The notes under the pieces are model-generated. The model made no database searches, was not told where the DNA came from, and worked only from the letters and a program-made list of their open reading frames with translations. The translations under genes were made by a program, and so were the position numbers. From assembly GCF_042453785.1 (NCBI RefSeq), contig NC_091665.1:5281501-5345500 (forward strand): 64,000 nucleotides of DNA, read 5' to 3'. This stretch comes from Malus domestica (taxonomy: Eukaryota; Streptophyta; Magnoliopsida; Rosales; Rosaceae). Positions 1 through 8,604 of this stretch are shown piece by piece; the stretch's first letter is position 1, and every line of letters starts with the position of its first letter.

Positions 1-1005
1 AGAAGAGCCTGAATTTAATAAAGGAAAATGACAACAAACTGCGTCGTATTTCTGGTGCGGTGAAAATCAAAGCCAGTGTGGTTCTTTCATGGAACAAGAC
101 TTGCATCACCATACAGGTGACAGATGATTTGAGTACAATGAGAAGATGTTCACTTGAAGATGTCTAGCTTGCTTTATTATTTTTCTCTGTCTAAACCAAG
201 GACTCAAACAGGAATATTTAAGCATATGCAAAGTTGCAAACTCGCAATAGAATATCCCATCTTTTCACGGCTTCTGCTACAAAGGTAAGTGGGTATTGGT
301 AATGAGCAATAGAATGAACACAAAAAGTTAAGGCTGAAGAACGCTGTCACCTAAAATGGGCTTAAATTTCTCCATCCCTACCGACTCACAACCAGCCGTA
401 CACATTTATTTACGTATTATTCTCACTTTGATAACCATATATAGTAATGTGATTGCTCAAAATATCAATTATCTAATAAATTGATCATTAAAGAGTGATC
501 TTGTCGTTTCATATTCACATTACAAAATATACATAATGGGCACTTATGGAAAAAATATAGATTAACACCACAGAGACTTGCAAAGAAAAATCAATGCATC
601 CATGTGGATCATTTATACCACAATAAGAAACTGCAATTCCATGCACTACTCAAGTACTTTGAAAACAAAAGAGCAGAATAAGAACGATTCTCAAAGGCAC
701 CGCTGAACAATCTAACGGAAGTATAAGAGCAGCAACTAAATAGCTGAATTAACCAAGCTGGCGTAGCTCATACAGTGTCCAAAATGTCAAGACATGGCTC
801 AAAAGGGAAACCCTATGCACCGTTTGCGTCACATAGCCAGCAGGCCTTGTCACAACGGTGATGCAAGACCTATACCATGAATCCAAATACAGAAACGAAT
901 CTAATCACAATAACAAAAGCAGATATTTGTCAAAATTGGGTTTCTTTCTGAAGCCACATAAATTGTCAAAATTGGCAGAGTTGGAGGGATTTGAGAAGAC
1001 TGTAC
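1..1005. other. Probable intron or 3' region of the NFD6-like gene
   Basis: AT-rich sequence with no long open frame. The stretch next to 1005 is the presumed first intron of the minus-strand gene. No second exon could be recognised by eye, and no repeats or RNA genes were seen. Confidence 0.3.
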
Positions 1006-1133
1006 CTTGTAGCGCAAGGAACTGTTCTGGTGGCGGAAGCAAACGGGGACGCCATGGCTGCGGGGTTTAGGGAGTTAAGGGAGGTTAGGGTGAGGGCTCT
1101 TGCCATTAGAGCTGACCTGTAGAAGGAAGCCAT
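1006..1133 (-). CDS. First coding exon of an NFD6-like (NUCLEAR FUSION DEFECTIVE 6 family) protein, partial
   Basis: The minus-strand reading frame from the ATG at 1133 encodes 42 residues beginning MASFYRSALMARAL and ending near PFASATRTVPCATR. This Ser/Ala/Arg-rich, acid-free start resembles the presequence of the small plant NFD6-like proteins, which go to mitochondria or plastids. The exon ends at 1006 with the Arg codon split before a GT donor, the kind of break expected at this point of the family. The downstream exon carrying the conserved C-terminal half was not found in bases 1-1005; it may lie beyond the left edge or be lost. An upstream in-frame ATG would add an unlikely Lys-rich lead. 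A copia polyprotein starts divergently only 241 bp upstream. Family assignment is from the N-terminus alone, so it is moderate. Confidence 0.5.
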
Positions 1134-1374
1134 TTCTCGTTCGGAGGATAATAACCCTACTCTTTTTTTAAGGCAAGCCACCATTTTCTCCTTTTTTTTA
1201 GTTTCGCAAAATCTCACTGCGCTATCCATTTTGCGCTGCTTATGTGCGCTTCATTTTAGCACCGTTGGATCAAGAGCTAGGCCAAAACCCTAGTCCTATT
1301 TTCTTCTGTTATTTCTCTTTGACTGCTGTTCATCACAAGCAGCGCGTTTTTTTTCCTTTCCATTGATATTAACA

Positions 1375-4300
1375 ATGGCCGATGATCGAACTTCGAGCGA
1401 AAGCAAGCCTGATGCTTCCAATCCATTGTTCATTCATCATTCAGACCACCCAGCTATGGTGCTGGTCTCGAAACCCCTTAATGGGGACAACTATTCCACC
1501 TGGTCTCGAGCCATGAAGATTTCCTTGAGTGCTAAAAACAAGATTGTTTTTGTTGATGGCACTGTTCCACAACCGTCAGCAAAAACCCAGCCGAACGATC
1601 ATGCTGCATGGAAGAGATGCAACGACATGATTGTTGCCTGGATCATCAACTCAATCGATTCAGATATTTCAGACAGCATTCTCTACATGACTAGCGCTCA
1701 TGAGATTTGGGACGAATTGGAAGAGCGCTACTCCCAAAGCAATGCTCCTCGGATTTTTCAATTGCAGCGGGATATTTCGTGTCTTTCTCAAGATCAACTC
1801 TCTATTGCAGCCTATTATACCAAGTTGAAGAGTCTGTGGGACGAGTTGTCTTCTTACAGTGATTCATCTTCATGCACATGCGGTGCTCAAAATGAAAGGA
1901 ACAGGTTGATGCAGTTTCTTATGGGACTCAATGATTCATATAGTGCTATTCGAGGACAAATCCTCTTGATGAATCCCTTGCCTACTGTACGTCAAGCTTA
2001 CTCCTCAATATCACAAGAGGAGAAACAACGCTCTTTGAGCCTTTCTCGCACCACCACTGCAACAGCAGCCATGGCAGTTCGCCAGGGCCACCACTCCAAG
2101 TCCGCAGGTTCCTCCACTCGAAAACCCATGCATTGTACGCATTGCGATCAAGATTACCACACTATTGATACTTGCTACCAGTTGCATGGGTACCCACCTG
2201 GGCATCGTCTTCATAAGACCAACAAATCCAATCCACGTGGTGGGAATCGCTCCAAGCGAGACACTGGCTCTTCGTCAGCCAACATAGTTTCCTCAGAAGG
2301 ACCTTCTATACAAGAAATGCAGTCCGTGATGTCAGGTTTATCAGATTCTCAGTTTCAGCAAATTCTCAGTATCATGAATGGGAAGGATGTATCCACTACC
2401 CCTCAAGCCAATGCTACCACCCTTACCAAAGGTTTGTCAAAAAATCCTTCGCATCTCCATCGATGGATCATCGATAGTGGTGCGACAGACCACATCACCT
2501 CTTCACCGAAACTGCTTACTAATGGTGTGAAAAATGATAATATGCTGCCAGTTTTATTGCCAAGTGGAGAGCAAGCACCTATTGCATTAACCGGAGATTT
2601 ATCTTTGAATTCTAACTTCTTACTCCGAGATGTGTTGTGTGTGCCTACTTTTAATGTAGATTTGATGTCAGTGAGTCGAATTACTGGAGGATTAAATTGT
2701 TCCGTCACTTTTTTTTCCACTTGGTGTATTTTGCAGGATCTGACCACGAAGAGAACGATTGGTTTGGGTAAGCAGCGAGGAGGACTTTACTATTTGGTGG
2801 CGTTGGCTCCTGTCCAAGATGGCACTTCGAGACGTTTCTGTAACATGGTCCTATCACCTACAGAGTTGTGGCATCGTCGTTTAGGTCATTTGTCATCATC
2901 TAGATTAGATTTCATGTCCAAAACTATGTTACACTTTCCTTTCCAGTCAAATAATGCTTGTGATGTTTGTCCATTAGCCAAGCAAAGTCGTTTACCTTTT
3001 GGTGTTAGTACCATTGCAACCCAGAAACCCTTTGCTTTAATTCACTGTGATATTTGGGGTCCTTATAAAATTGCCTCCACTTGTGGCGCCAAATATTTTT
3101 TAACCATAGTCGATGATTATTCTCGTTTCACATGGATCTTTCTTATGCAACACAAAAATGAGACTCAACATCTCCTTAAGAATTTTTTCTCTTATGTTCG
3201 TACTCAATTTGATACACTTGTTTGTCAAATCCGTGTTGACAATGGAGGTGAATTTTTTTCCCTTCGTGATTTTTTCCAAGAACACGGTGTCGTATACCAA
3301 CACTCTTGTGTTTATACGCCCCAACAAAATGGGGTTGTAGAACGCAAGCATCGTCACATTCTTGAGACAGCACGTAGTTTGCGTTTCCAAGCCCACCTAC
3401 CACTTCGTTTTTGGGGTGAATGTGTGCTCACGGCCGTCCACCTTATTAATCGTCTTCCTACCAAAATTCTTTCCAACACTACACCTTTTGCACGTCTCTA
3501 TTCCAAATCACCCACCTATTCCCACCTACGAGTCTTTGGATGTCTTGCCTATGCCACCAACACTCACGTTTCTCATAAGTTTGCTCCCCATGCCCATAAG
3601 TGTGTTTTTCTAGGATATCCTGTTGGTCAAAAAGCCTATAAGCTTTACGACCTCACCACCCATAAGTTTATTACCAGTCGTGATGTCATTTTCCACGAAC
3701 ATATTTTCCCTTACCAAAATCACTCCACCTCCGATGACCAACTTCCCCTTCCCGGACCTGTCTTACCTCAACCCCTTCCTGACTACACTGTTCTCTCTAC
3801 AACTCCTTCCGCGTCCACCATTTCTCCCGTGTCACCTGTTGAGTCTTCTACTCGTCCACCTACAGAGTCCGATGCTCCAACTCTCTCAGTCCCTGCTACT
3901 GCCATAACAGCGCTCCCAGCGCCCGTACCCCCCGCACCTTCTGTGCCTGTGCTTCGTCGCTCTGACCGACGCTCTGCTCCTCCAACTCGCTTCAGTGATT
4001 ATGTTTGCCCTACTTTGCCTTCTTCCCAACCAATCGATTCTTACTCTTCGTCGCCAGGTCCTACCACCGGTACCAGGTATCCTCTTGCTAATTTCCTCAC
4101 TTATCATCGTTTCTCACCCCAACAACAATCTTTCCTTGCTTCTATTAGTCAGCAGGTTGAACCCCACACTTATGCTCAGGCTGCCCTTCATCCCCATTGG
4201 CAAGCTGCCATGGACTCTGAATTGCATGCTTTGGAGGACACTAATACTTGGACAGTCACTACTCTCCCTGCCGGGAAAACTCCCATTGGTTGTCGTTGGG

Positions 4301-5691
4301 TGTATAAGATCAAACATCGTTCTGATGGTTCTATTGAACGTTATAAAGCTCGCCTCGTCGCCAAGGGTTACACTCAACTTGAAGGTGTTGATTATCACGA
4401 TACCTTCTCACCTACTGCTAAGATGGTTACTGTTCGTTGTTTATTAGCCCTAGCTGCTGCCCGTACTTGGTCTCTTCACCAACTTGATGTCCACAACGCT
4501 TTTCTTCATGGTGATCTCCATGAAGAACTCTATATGACCCTACCTCCTGGTCTTCGGCGACAGGGGGAGAATCTCGTGTGTCGCCTTAATAAATCCCTTT
4601 ATGGCTTGAAGCAAGCTTCCCGGCAATGGTTTGCAAAGTTTTCAGAAGCAATTAAATCCGCTGGTTATATTCAATCAAAGGCAGATTATTCTTTATTTAC
4701 GAGGCAGCAAGGGCAATCCTTTATAGCCCTTCTGATCTATGTTGACGATATCTTAATCACCGGCAATGATCCTGAAGGAATTAATGCTCTTAAAAGGTTT
4801 CTTCATGGTCACTTCAAAATCAAGGATCTTGGTAACTTAAAGTACTTTCTGGGAATAGAGGTTTCACAGTCAAAGAAAGGGATTTTTATTTCTCAGCGAA
4901 AATACGCTTTAGAAATTTTGAAAGATAGTGGTCTTTTGGGAGCTCGCCCAGTGGAGTTTCCTATGGAGCAGAATACTAAACTCTCTAACACTGGTGAGTT
5001 GCTTAAAGATCCGGCAAAGTATAGAAGGTTGGTTGGTCGATTGATCTATTTAACCATTACAAGGCCGGACATCACTTATCCCGTGCATGTGTTAAGTCGA
5101 TTCATGCATGAACCACGACAACCGCACATGGAAGCAGCCCTCCGAATTCTGAAATACTTGAAGAGTACGCCTGGACAAGGTTTGTTTTTCTCTTCTCAAA
5201 ACAACTTGAACTTAAGCGCATATTGCGATTCAGATTGGGCGGGATGTCCTACAACACGAAGGTCAACTACAGGTTATTGCGTCTTTTTGGGCTCTTCTTT
5301 GATCTCTTGGAGGTCAAAGAGACAAAAGACCATTTCTTTATCATCCGCAGAGGCCGAATATAGAGCCATGACTGGAACTTGTTGTGAACTGTCATGGCTT
5401 CGATATCTTCTAAGGGATTTAGGTTTGCTTCATCCAAAACCGGTCTTGCTGCATTGCGACAACAAAGCAGCGCTCCATATTGCTGCTAACCCAGTCTTTC
5501 ATGAACGAACTAGACATATAGAGATTGATTGTCATTTTATTCGAGACAAGATACAAGATGGTTCAGTCATCACAAGGTACATTCCTTCTTCAAACCAGCT
5601 TGCAGATGTGTTCACAAAGGCATTAGGAAAGGAGGCTTTCTCATCCATCATATGCAAGTTGGGAGTACTCGATGTACACTCTCCAACTTGA
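1375..5691 (+). CDS. Ty1-copia Gag-Pol polyprotein, intact open frame
   Basis: A single uninterrupted frame encodes 1438 residues in copia order: Gag, protease, integrase, reverse transcriptase, RNase H. The ATG at 1375 is used because the in-frame codon at 1363 is TTG. Gag fills about residues 1-360 and has a Cys/His-rich segment (CTHCDQDYHTIDTC) near its end. The protease motif DSGATDHIT is near residue 366, the integrase HRRLGH zinc region near 500 and the DNGGEF catalytic segment near 622. The RT box YVDDI is near 1122, and RNase H motifs CDSDWAG and SSAEAEYRA lie towards the C-terminus. All catalytic boxes look whole. The stop codon is followed directly by a polypurine tract and an LTR. 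No 5' LTR was found upstream, so the copy may be unable to transcribe or replicate as a normal element. Confidence 0.93.
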   Translation: MADDRTSSESKPDASNPLFIHHSDHPAMVLVSKPLNGDNYSTWSRAMKISLSAKNKIVFVDGTVPQPSAKTQPNDHAAWKRCNDMIVAWIINSIDSDISDSILYMTSAHEIWDELEERYSQSNAPRIFQLQRDISCLSQDQLSIAAYYTKLKSLWDELSSYSDSSSCTCGAQNERNRLMQFLMGLNDSYSAIRGQILLMNPLPTVRQAYSSISQEEKQRSLSLSRTTTATAAMAVRQGHHSKSAGSSTRKPMHCTHCDQDYHTIDTCYQLHGYPPGHRLHKTNKSNPRGGNRSKRDTGSSSANIVSSEGPSIQEMQSVMSGLSDSQFQQILSIMNGKDVSTTPQANATTLTKGLSKNPSHLHRWIIDSGATDHITSSPKLLTNGVKNDNMLPVLLPSGEQAPIALTGDLSLNSNFLLRDVLCVPTFNVDLMSVSRITGGLNCSVTFFSTWCILQDLTTKRTIGLGKQRGGLYYLVALAPVQDGTSRRFCNMVLSPTELWHRRLGHLSSSRLDFMSKTMLHFPFQSNNACDVCPLAKQSRLPFGVSTIATQKPFALIHCDIWGPYKIASTCGAKYFLTIVDDYSRFTWIFLMQHKNETQHLLKNFFSYVRTQFDTLVCQIRVDNGGEFFSLRDFFQEHGVVYQHSCVYTPQQNGVVERKHRHILETARSLRFQAHLPLRFWGECVLTAVHLINRLPTKILSNTTPFARLYSKSPTYSHLRVFGCLAYATNTHVSHKFAPHAHKCVFLGYPVGQKAYKLYDLTTHKFITSRDVIFHEHIFPYQNHSTSDDQLPLPGPVLPQPLPDYTVLSTTPSASTISPVSPVESSTRPPTESDAPTLSVPATAITALPAPVPPAPSVPVLRRSDRRSAPPTRFSDYVCPTLPSSQPIDSYSSSPGPTTGTRYPLANFLTYHRFSPQQQSFLASISQQVEPHTYAQAALHPHWQAAMDSELHALEDTNTWTVTTLPAGKTPIGCRWVYKIKHRSDGSIERYKARLVAKGYTQLEGVDYHDTFSPTAKMVTVRCLLALAAARTWSLHQLDVHNAFLHGDLHEELYMTLPPGLRRQGENLVCRLNKSLYGLKQASRQWFAKFSEAIKSAGYIQSKADYSLFTRQQGQSFIALLIYVDDILITGNDPEGINALKRFLHGHFKIKDLGNLKYFLGIEVSQSKKGIFISQRKYALEILKDSGLLGARPVEFPMEQNTKLSNTGELLKDPAKYRRLVGRLIYLTITRPDITYPVHVLSRFMHEPRQPHMEAALRILKYLKSTPGQGLFFSSQNNLNLSAYCDSDWAGCPTTRRSTTGYCVFLGSSLISWRSKRQKTISLSSAEAEYRAMTGTCCELSWLRYLLRDLGLLHPKPVLLHCDNKAALHIAANPVFHERTRHIEIDCHFIRDKIQDGSVITRYIPSSNQLADVFTKALGKEAFSSIICKLGVLDVHSPT

Positions 5692-5698
5692 GGGGGAG

Positions 5699-5982
5699 TG
5701 TTGAAAAGACAATAAAATATGTTAAAGGTTCTCTACTCCCACGCTGGACAGAAGGCATATGGACAGAAGGAATAAGATCATTCTTTCACAGCTAAGTTAG
5801 CATGTGTGTTGCACTATTAACGTGGACAGCAAGGCCACTGCATGTGGTTACTGACAGCTTCAACAAAAACAGCATGGGTGCCTCTTTCTTTCCTTTGTTT
5901 ATTACATGCGTCTGTAATTATCTTGTATATATGTTCTGCTGCCATTACAGCAGTTGTAAGAATTCAAAATATATTTTTCACA
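5699..5982 (+). repeat. 3' LTR of the first copia element
   Basis: Begins TGTTGAAAAGAC straight after the polypurine tract AGGGGGAG that overlaps the polyprotein stop, and ends in TTTTTCACA at about 5980-5982. No second copy of this about 284-bp sequence was seen upstream of the ORF, so the LTR is defined by position and by TG...CA ends rather than by pairing. Confidence 0.7.
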
Positions 5983-6235
5983 CGATTAGATTGAGATAAA
6001 AGGTTTCATCGTTGTAACATCAATTTCTGGATAAGGAGGGAGTTCTAGCCGGCGAGATGGAGTCGTTAGTCGTTACGTTAGTGGTAGGATAAATGATGTC
6101 AGGAAGTCGTTCTTCCCTTTTTGGTTCACCATTTATCGTAGTTTTCATGTTTGTTGGCTTTTGAAAGAAATTAACAGAATTAGGGTAATATAGAGCAAGT
6201 TTTGAGTTTCATGAAGTAAAATGACGACTTTTGAG

Positions 6236-6410
6236 TTTCAAGGGTCAAAGTGGGATCAAAATCGCGTTCTAAGGGCAAAGTGGGATCAAAATCGAGTTCT
6301 AGGGTCAAAGTAAGATCAAAATGGAGCAAATTTGACAGAAGAGCGGAAACATGGTAGAGTGGCTCAAATTTTGAGTTACAGGGAGCAAAGTGAAATCAAA
6401 ATCGAGTTAC
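6236..6410. repeat. Degenerate short tandem repeat
   Basis: About five diverged copies of a 35-40 bp unit around the words GGGTCAAAGTGGGATCAAAA and TCGAGTTCTA. It lies in otherwise unremarkable AT-rich DNA (5983-6826) that holds no gene I can see. Confidence 0.6.
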
Positions 6411-6826
6411 AAGGGGCCTAAAAATAGGCCTCGTAAATATGGGTAAGTTGGTACATGGGTTTATAGGACGCTGGTAGTGAGAACCGGCAGAGTCAAGTAC
6501 AAGGTTCCGATGGACTATTTTATGATTTTTAATTATTTAAGGTTAAAAATACTAATTGTTTGGCCTATTTTATGATTTTTAATTGGAGTAGTCCACCTAG
6601 CAAATGAAAGTTTAAATCTGAGAGCTGTTCTTAGAGAAAATAAGAGTTAATAAATGTTAAATAAACTCATAATTTTAACCAATACTAAAATTTAATGGCA
6701 ATAATATAAAACTTCTAATACCACTCACGATTGCTTATTTTATTCATTTAAAAGTTTGAAGGCTAGAAGCCTATAAAATAGACTATAAATTTCTTACTTC
6801 AAATTATTACTTTCATATTTACTATT

Positions 6827-7067
6827 AGGCCTAATTGGATAAATGGTCCCCGTGGTCATAAGGTATTCGGATGATAGCCCCTGTGGTAAAAAAATTCGGA
6901 TTTAAACCCCTGTGGTCTAAGTCTGTTAGGATTTAAACCCATGTGGTCTAAATCTGTTAGGATTTAAACCTTTCTGTTAAATAATGCTGATGTGGCTGCC
7001 ACGTGGCTGCCAAATGGCTGCCACGTGGCAAAATAATAATTTTTAATTTTTTTTAAAAAAAAACCTG

Positions 7068-7102
<35 letters not shown>

Positions 7103-7230
7103 AAACAAACCGGATCTGCAAGAAGAAGAAGGAAGAGGGAGAGGGAGGAGGGCGCGAGGAGACGGCTCCGGCGAGGGGGGAGCTAGTCTCCGGCGGGAAG
7201 AAGAAGAAGAAGAAGAAGAAGAACAAGAAG

Positions 7231-7261
<31 letters not shown>

Positions 7262-7463
7262 CGCGCAGGGAGACCGGCGGGAAGAAGAAGAAGAAGGAAG
7301 AAGGAGAGGGAGGAGGGTCGCGCGGGGAGAGGGCTCCGTCGGGGGGGGGGGAGCTGGTCTCCGGCGGGAAGAAGAAGAAGAAGAAGGAGAAGAAGTCCGG
7401 CGGGGTGGGGGAACGGGCGGAGGGCGGAGGGCGGAGGGCGGGGGGGATTTTCTGGGTTTCTGC

Positions 7464-7499
<36 letters not shown>

Positions 7500-7686
7500 C
7501 AGGTATTTTAAAAATTATTATTTTTGCCACGTGGCATATATGTGGCAACCACGTCAGCATTATTTAACCGAAGGGCATAAATCCTAACAGACTTAGACCA
7601 CAGGGGTTTAAATCCGAATTTTTTTACCACAGGGGCTATCATCCGAATACCTGTTGACCACGGGGACCATTTATCCGATTAGGCCT
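6827..7686. mobile_element. 860-bp non-autonomous TIR DNA transposon
   Basis: Long terminal inverted repeats run from AGGCCTAATTGG inward for roughly 230-250 bp, about 6827-7080 against 7465-7686. They share words such as GATAAATGGTCCCCGTGG and CACGTGGCA. The element is flanked by a perfect 7-bp direct repeat TACTATT (6820-6826 and 7687-7693). There is no transposase. The core is purine-rich (GAA/AAG and G-tract repeats) and contains two related GCTCCG/TCTCCGGCGGGAAG blocks. The long TIRs resemble Mutator-like elements, but a 7-bp duplication is not the usual 9 bp, so the superfamily is open. Confidence 0.85.
7150..7460. repeat. GAA/AAG and G-rich low-complexity core of the 860-bp element
   Basis: Runs of AAG/GAA triplets (about 7198-7260 and 7280-7300, 7370-7393), G-tracts, and a repeated block (about 7150-7205 and 7318-7392) containing GGGAGCTGGTCTCCGGCGGG-like sequence. 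A poly-leucine frame on the minus strand here is an artefact of the triplets. Confidence 0.8.
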
Positions 7687-7714
7687 TACTATTATATAGC
7701 TTCATGCAAAGTTC

Positions 7715-8165
7715 TAAAAGACGTTAAGCGCTAATCAGGTGACGGGTTGGGGCCTAGCGCTTAGGTGGCGGATTGGGGCATAGCGCTTAGGTGGTTAGCC
7801 ATAGCCTATGCGGATTAGGTGGATTTAAATAAATTTATTATATATCATATAAATAAGTGTCTGCATACTTTAAAAATACATAATTTTAATGGGATCCATA
7901 CACTGCAAAATATAATAACATATAAATTACAAAGTATTAGAACATAATTAAAACATGGGAACACAAAGCATGTAATGTTTGTTCATCTAAGTATTCAATA
8001 AGTCTTTTACAATTTATTTAAAAAAAAAATACAAAATGAAAGTTATATACTTTTTGTCTAAGTGAGAGTCGCGATTTAGGCGGGTCTGGGCGGACCAAGC
8101 AGGCACCTAGGCGGTCTAGGCAAGTGCTTAAGCAGGTATAGACACTCTTTCTTAATTTTCAAAGA
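7715..8165. repeat. MITE-like repeat with GC-rich inverted ends
   Basis: The left end has repeated GCGCTTAGGTGG-type words and the right end has GCACCTAGGCGGTCTAGGC words in roughly inverted arrangement around an AT-rich core. This matches the look of a common plant repeat with gcgctaggcg-type ends. Exact ends and TSD were not found. Confidence 0.35.
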
Positions 8166-8534
8166 CCTAGCACATTTTTTTAGAGGTGAAGTTGCTCTAA
8201 AACAAACAAGATACTGACATAAATGGACTGCGTGATTTGATAGAATTCTTAATTGTCTAATGTGTGTGAAATCTAAATTACAAGGACAAATATGTCATAA
8301 AACAAAGTATAGTGACAAAAGTGAAAGTTCTTGTAAACTACGTGAATTTTGTGAAATTTCGTTATTGTTTTGGGTAAAGCTGTGCGAATAAACAGGACGG
8401 CTATGATTTAGCCGAACAAAAAGTGGACGGCTAGGATTAGAAATTTCGCGCTAACCCTATGTCCCCGCCTTCTGGCAGGTGAGCGAGACGAGATCCCTAA
8501 AACCCAGACGCAGAGACATTTTTCCTAAACCCCT

Positions 8535-8560
8535 ACTCTCTCTCTCTCTCTCTCTCTCCC
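8535..8560. repeat. (CT)n microsatellite in the IMP4 leader
   Basis: About a dozen CT dinucleotides end 45 bp before the IMP4 ATG. CT-rich leaders are common in plant housekeeping genes; a regulatory role here is inference. Confidence 0.75.
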
Positions 8561-8604
8561 TTCGTTTTCTCTCTCTTATAGTTTGTGGTAAAGAGAGAGA
8601 AAGT

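Noticed and set aside
7183..7560. Minus-strand frame rich in Leu, Lys and Pro
   Set aside because: It is the translation of GAA/AAG and G-tract repeats in the core of a TIR element and has no domain.
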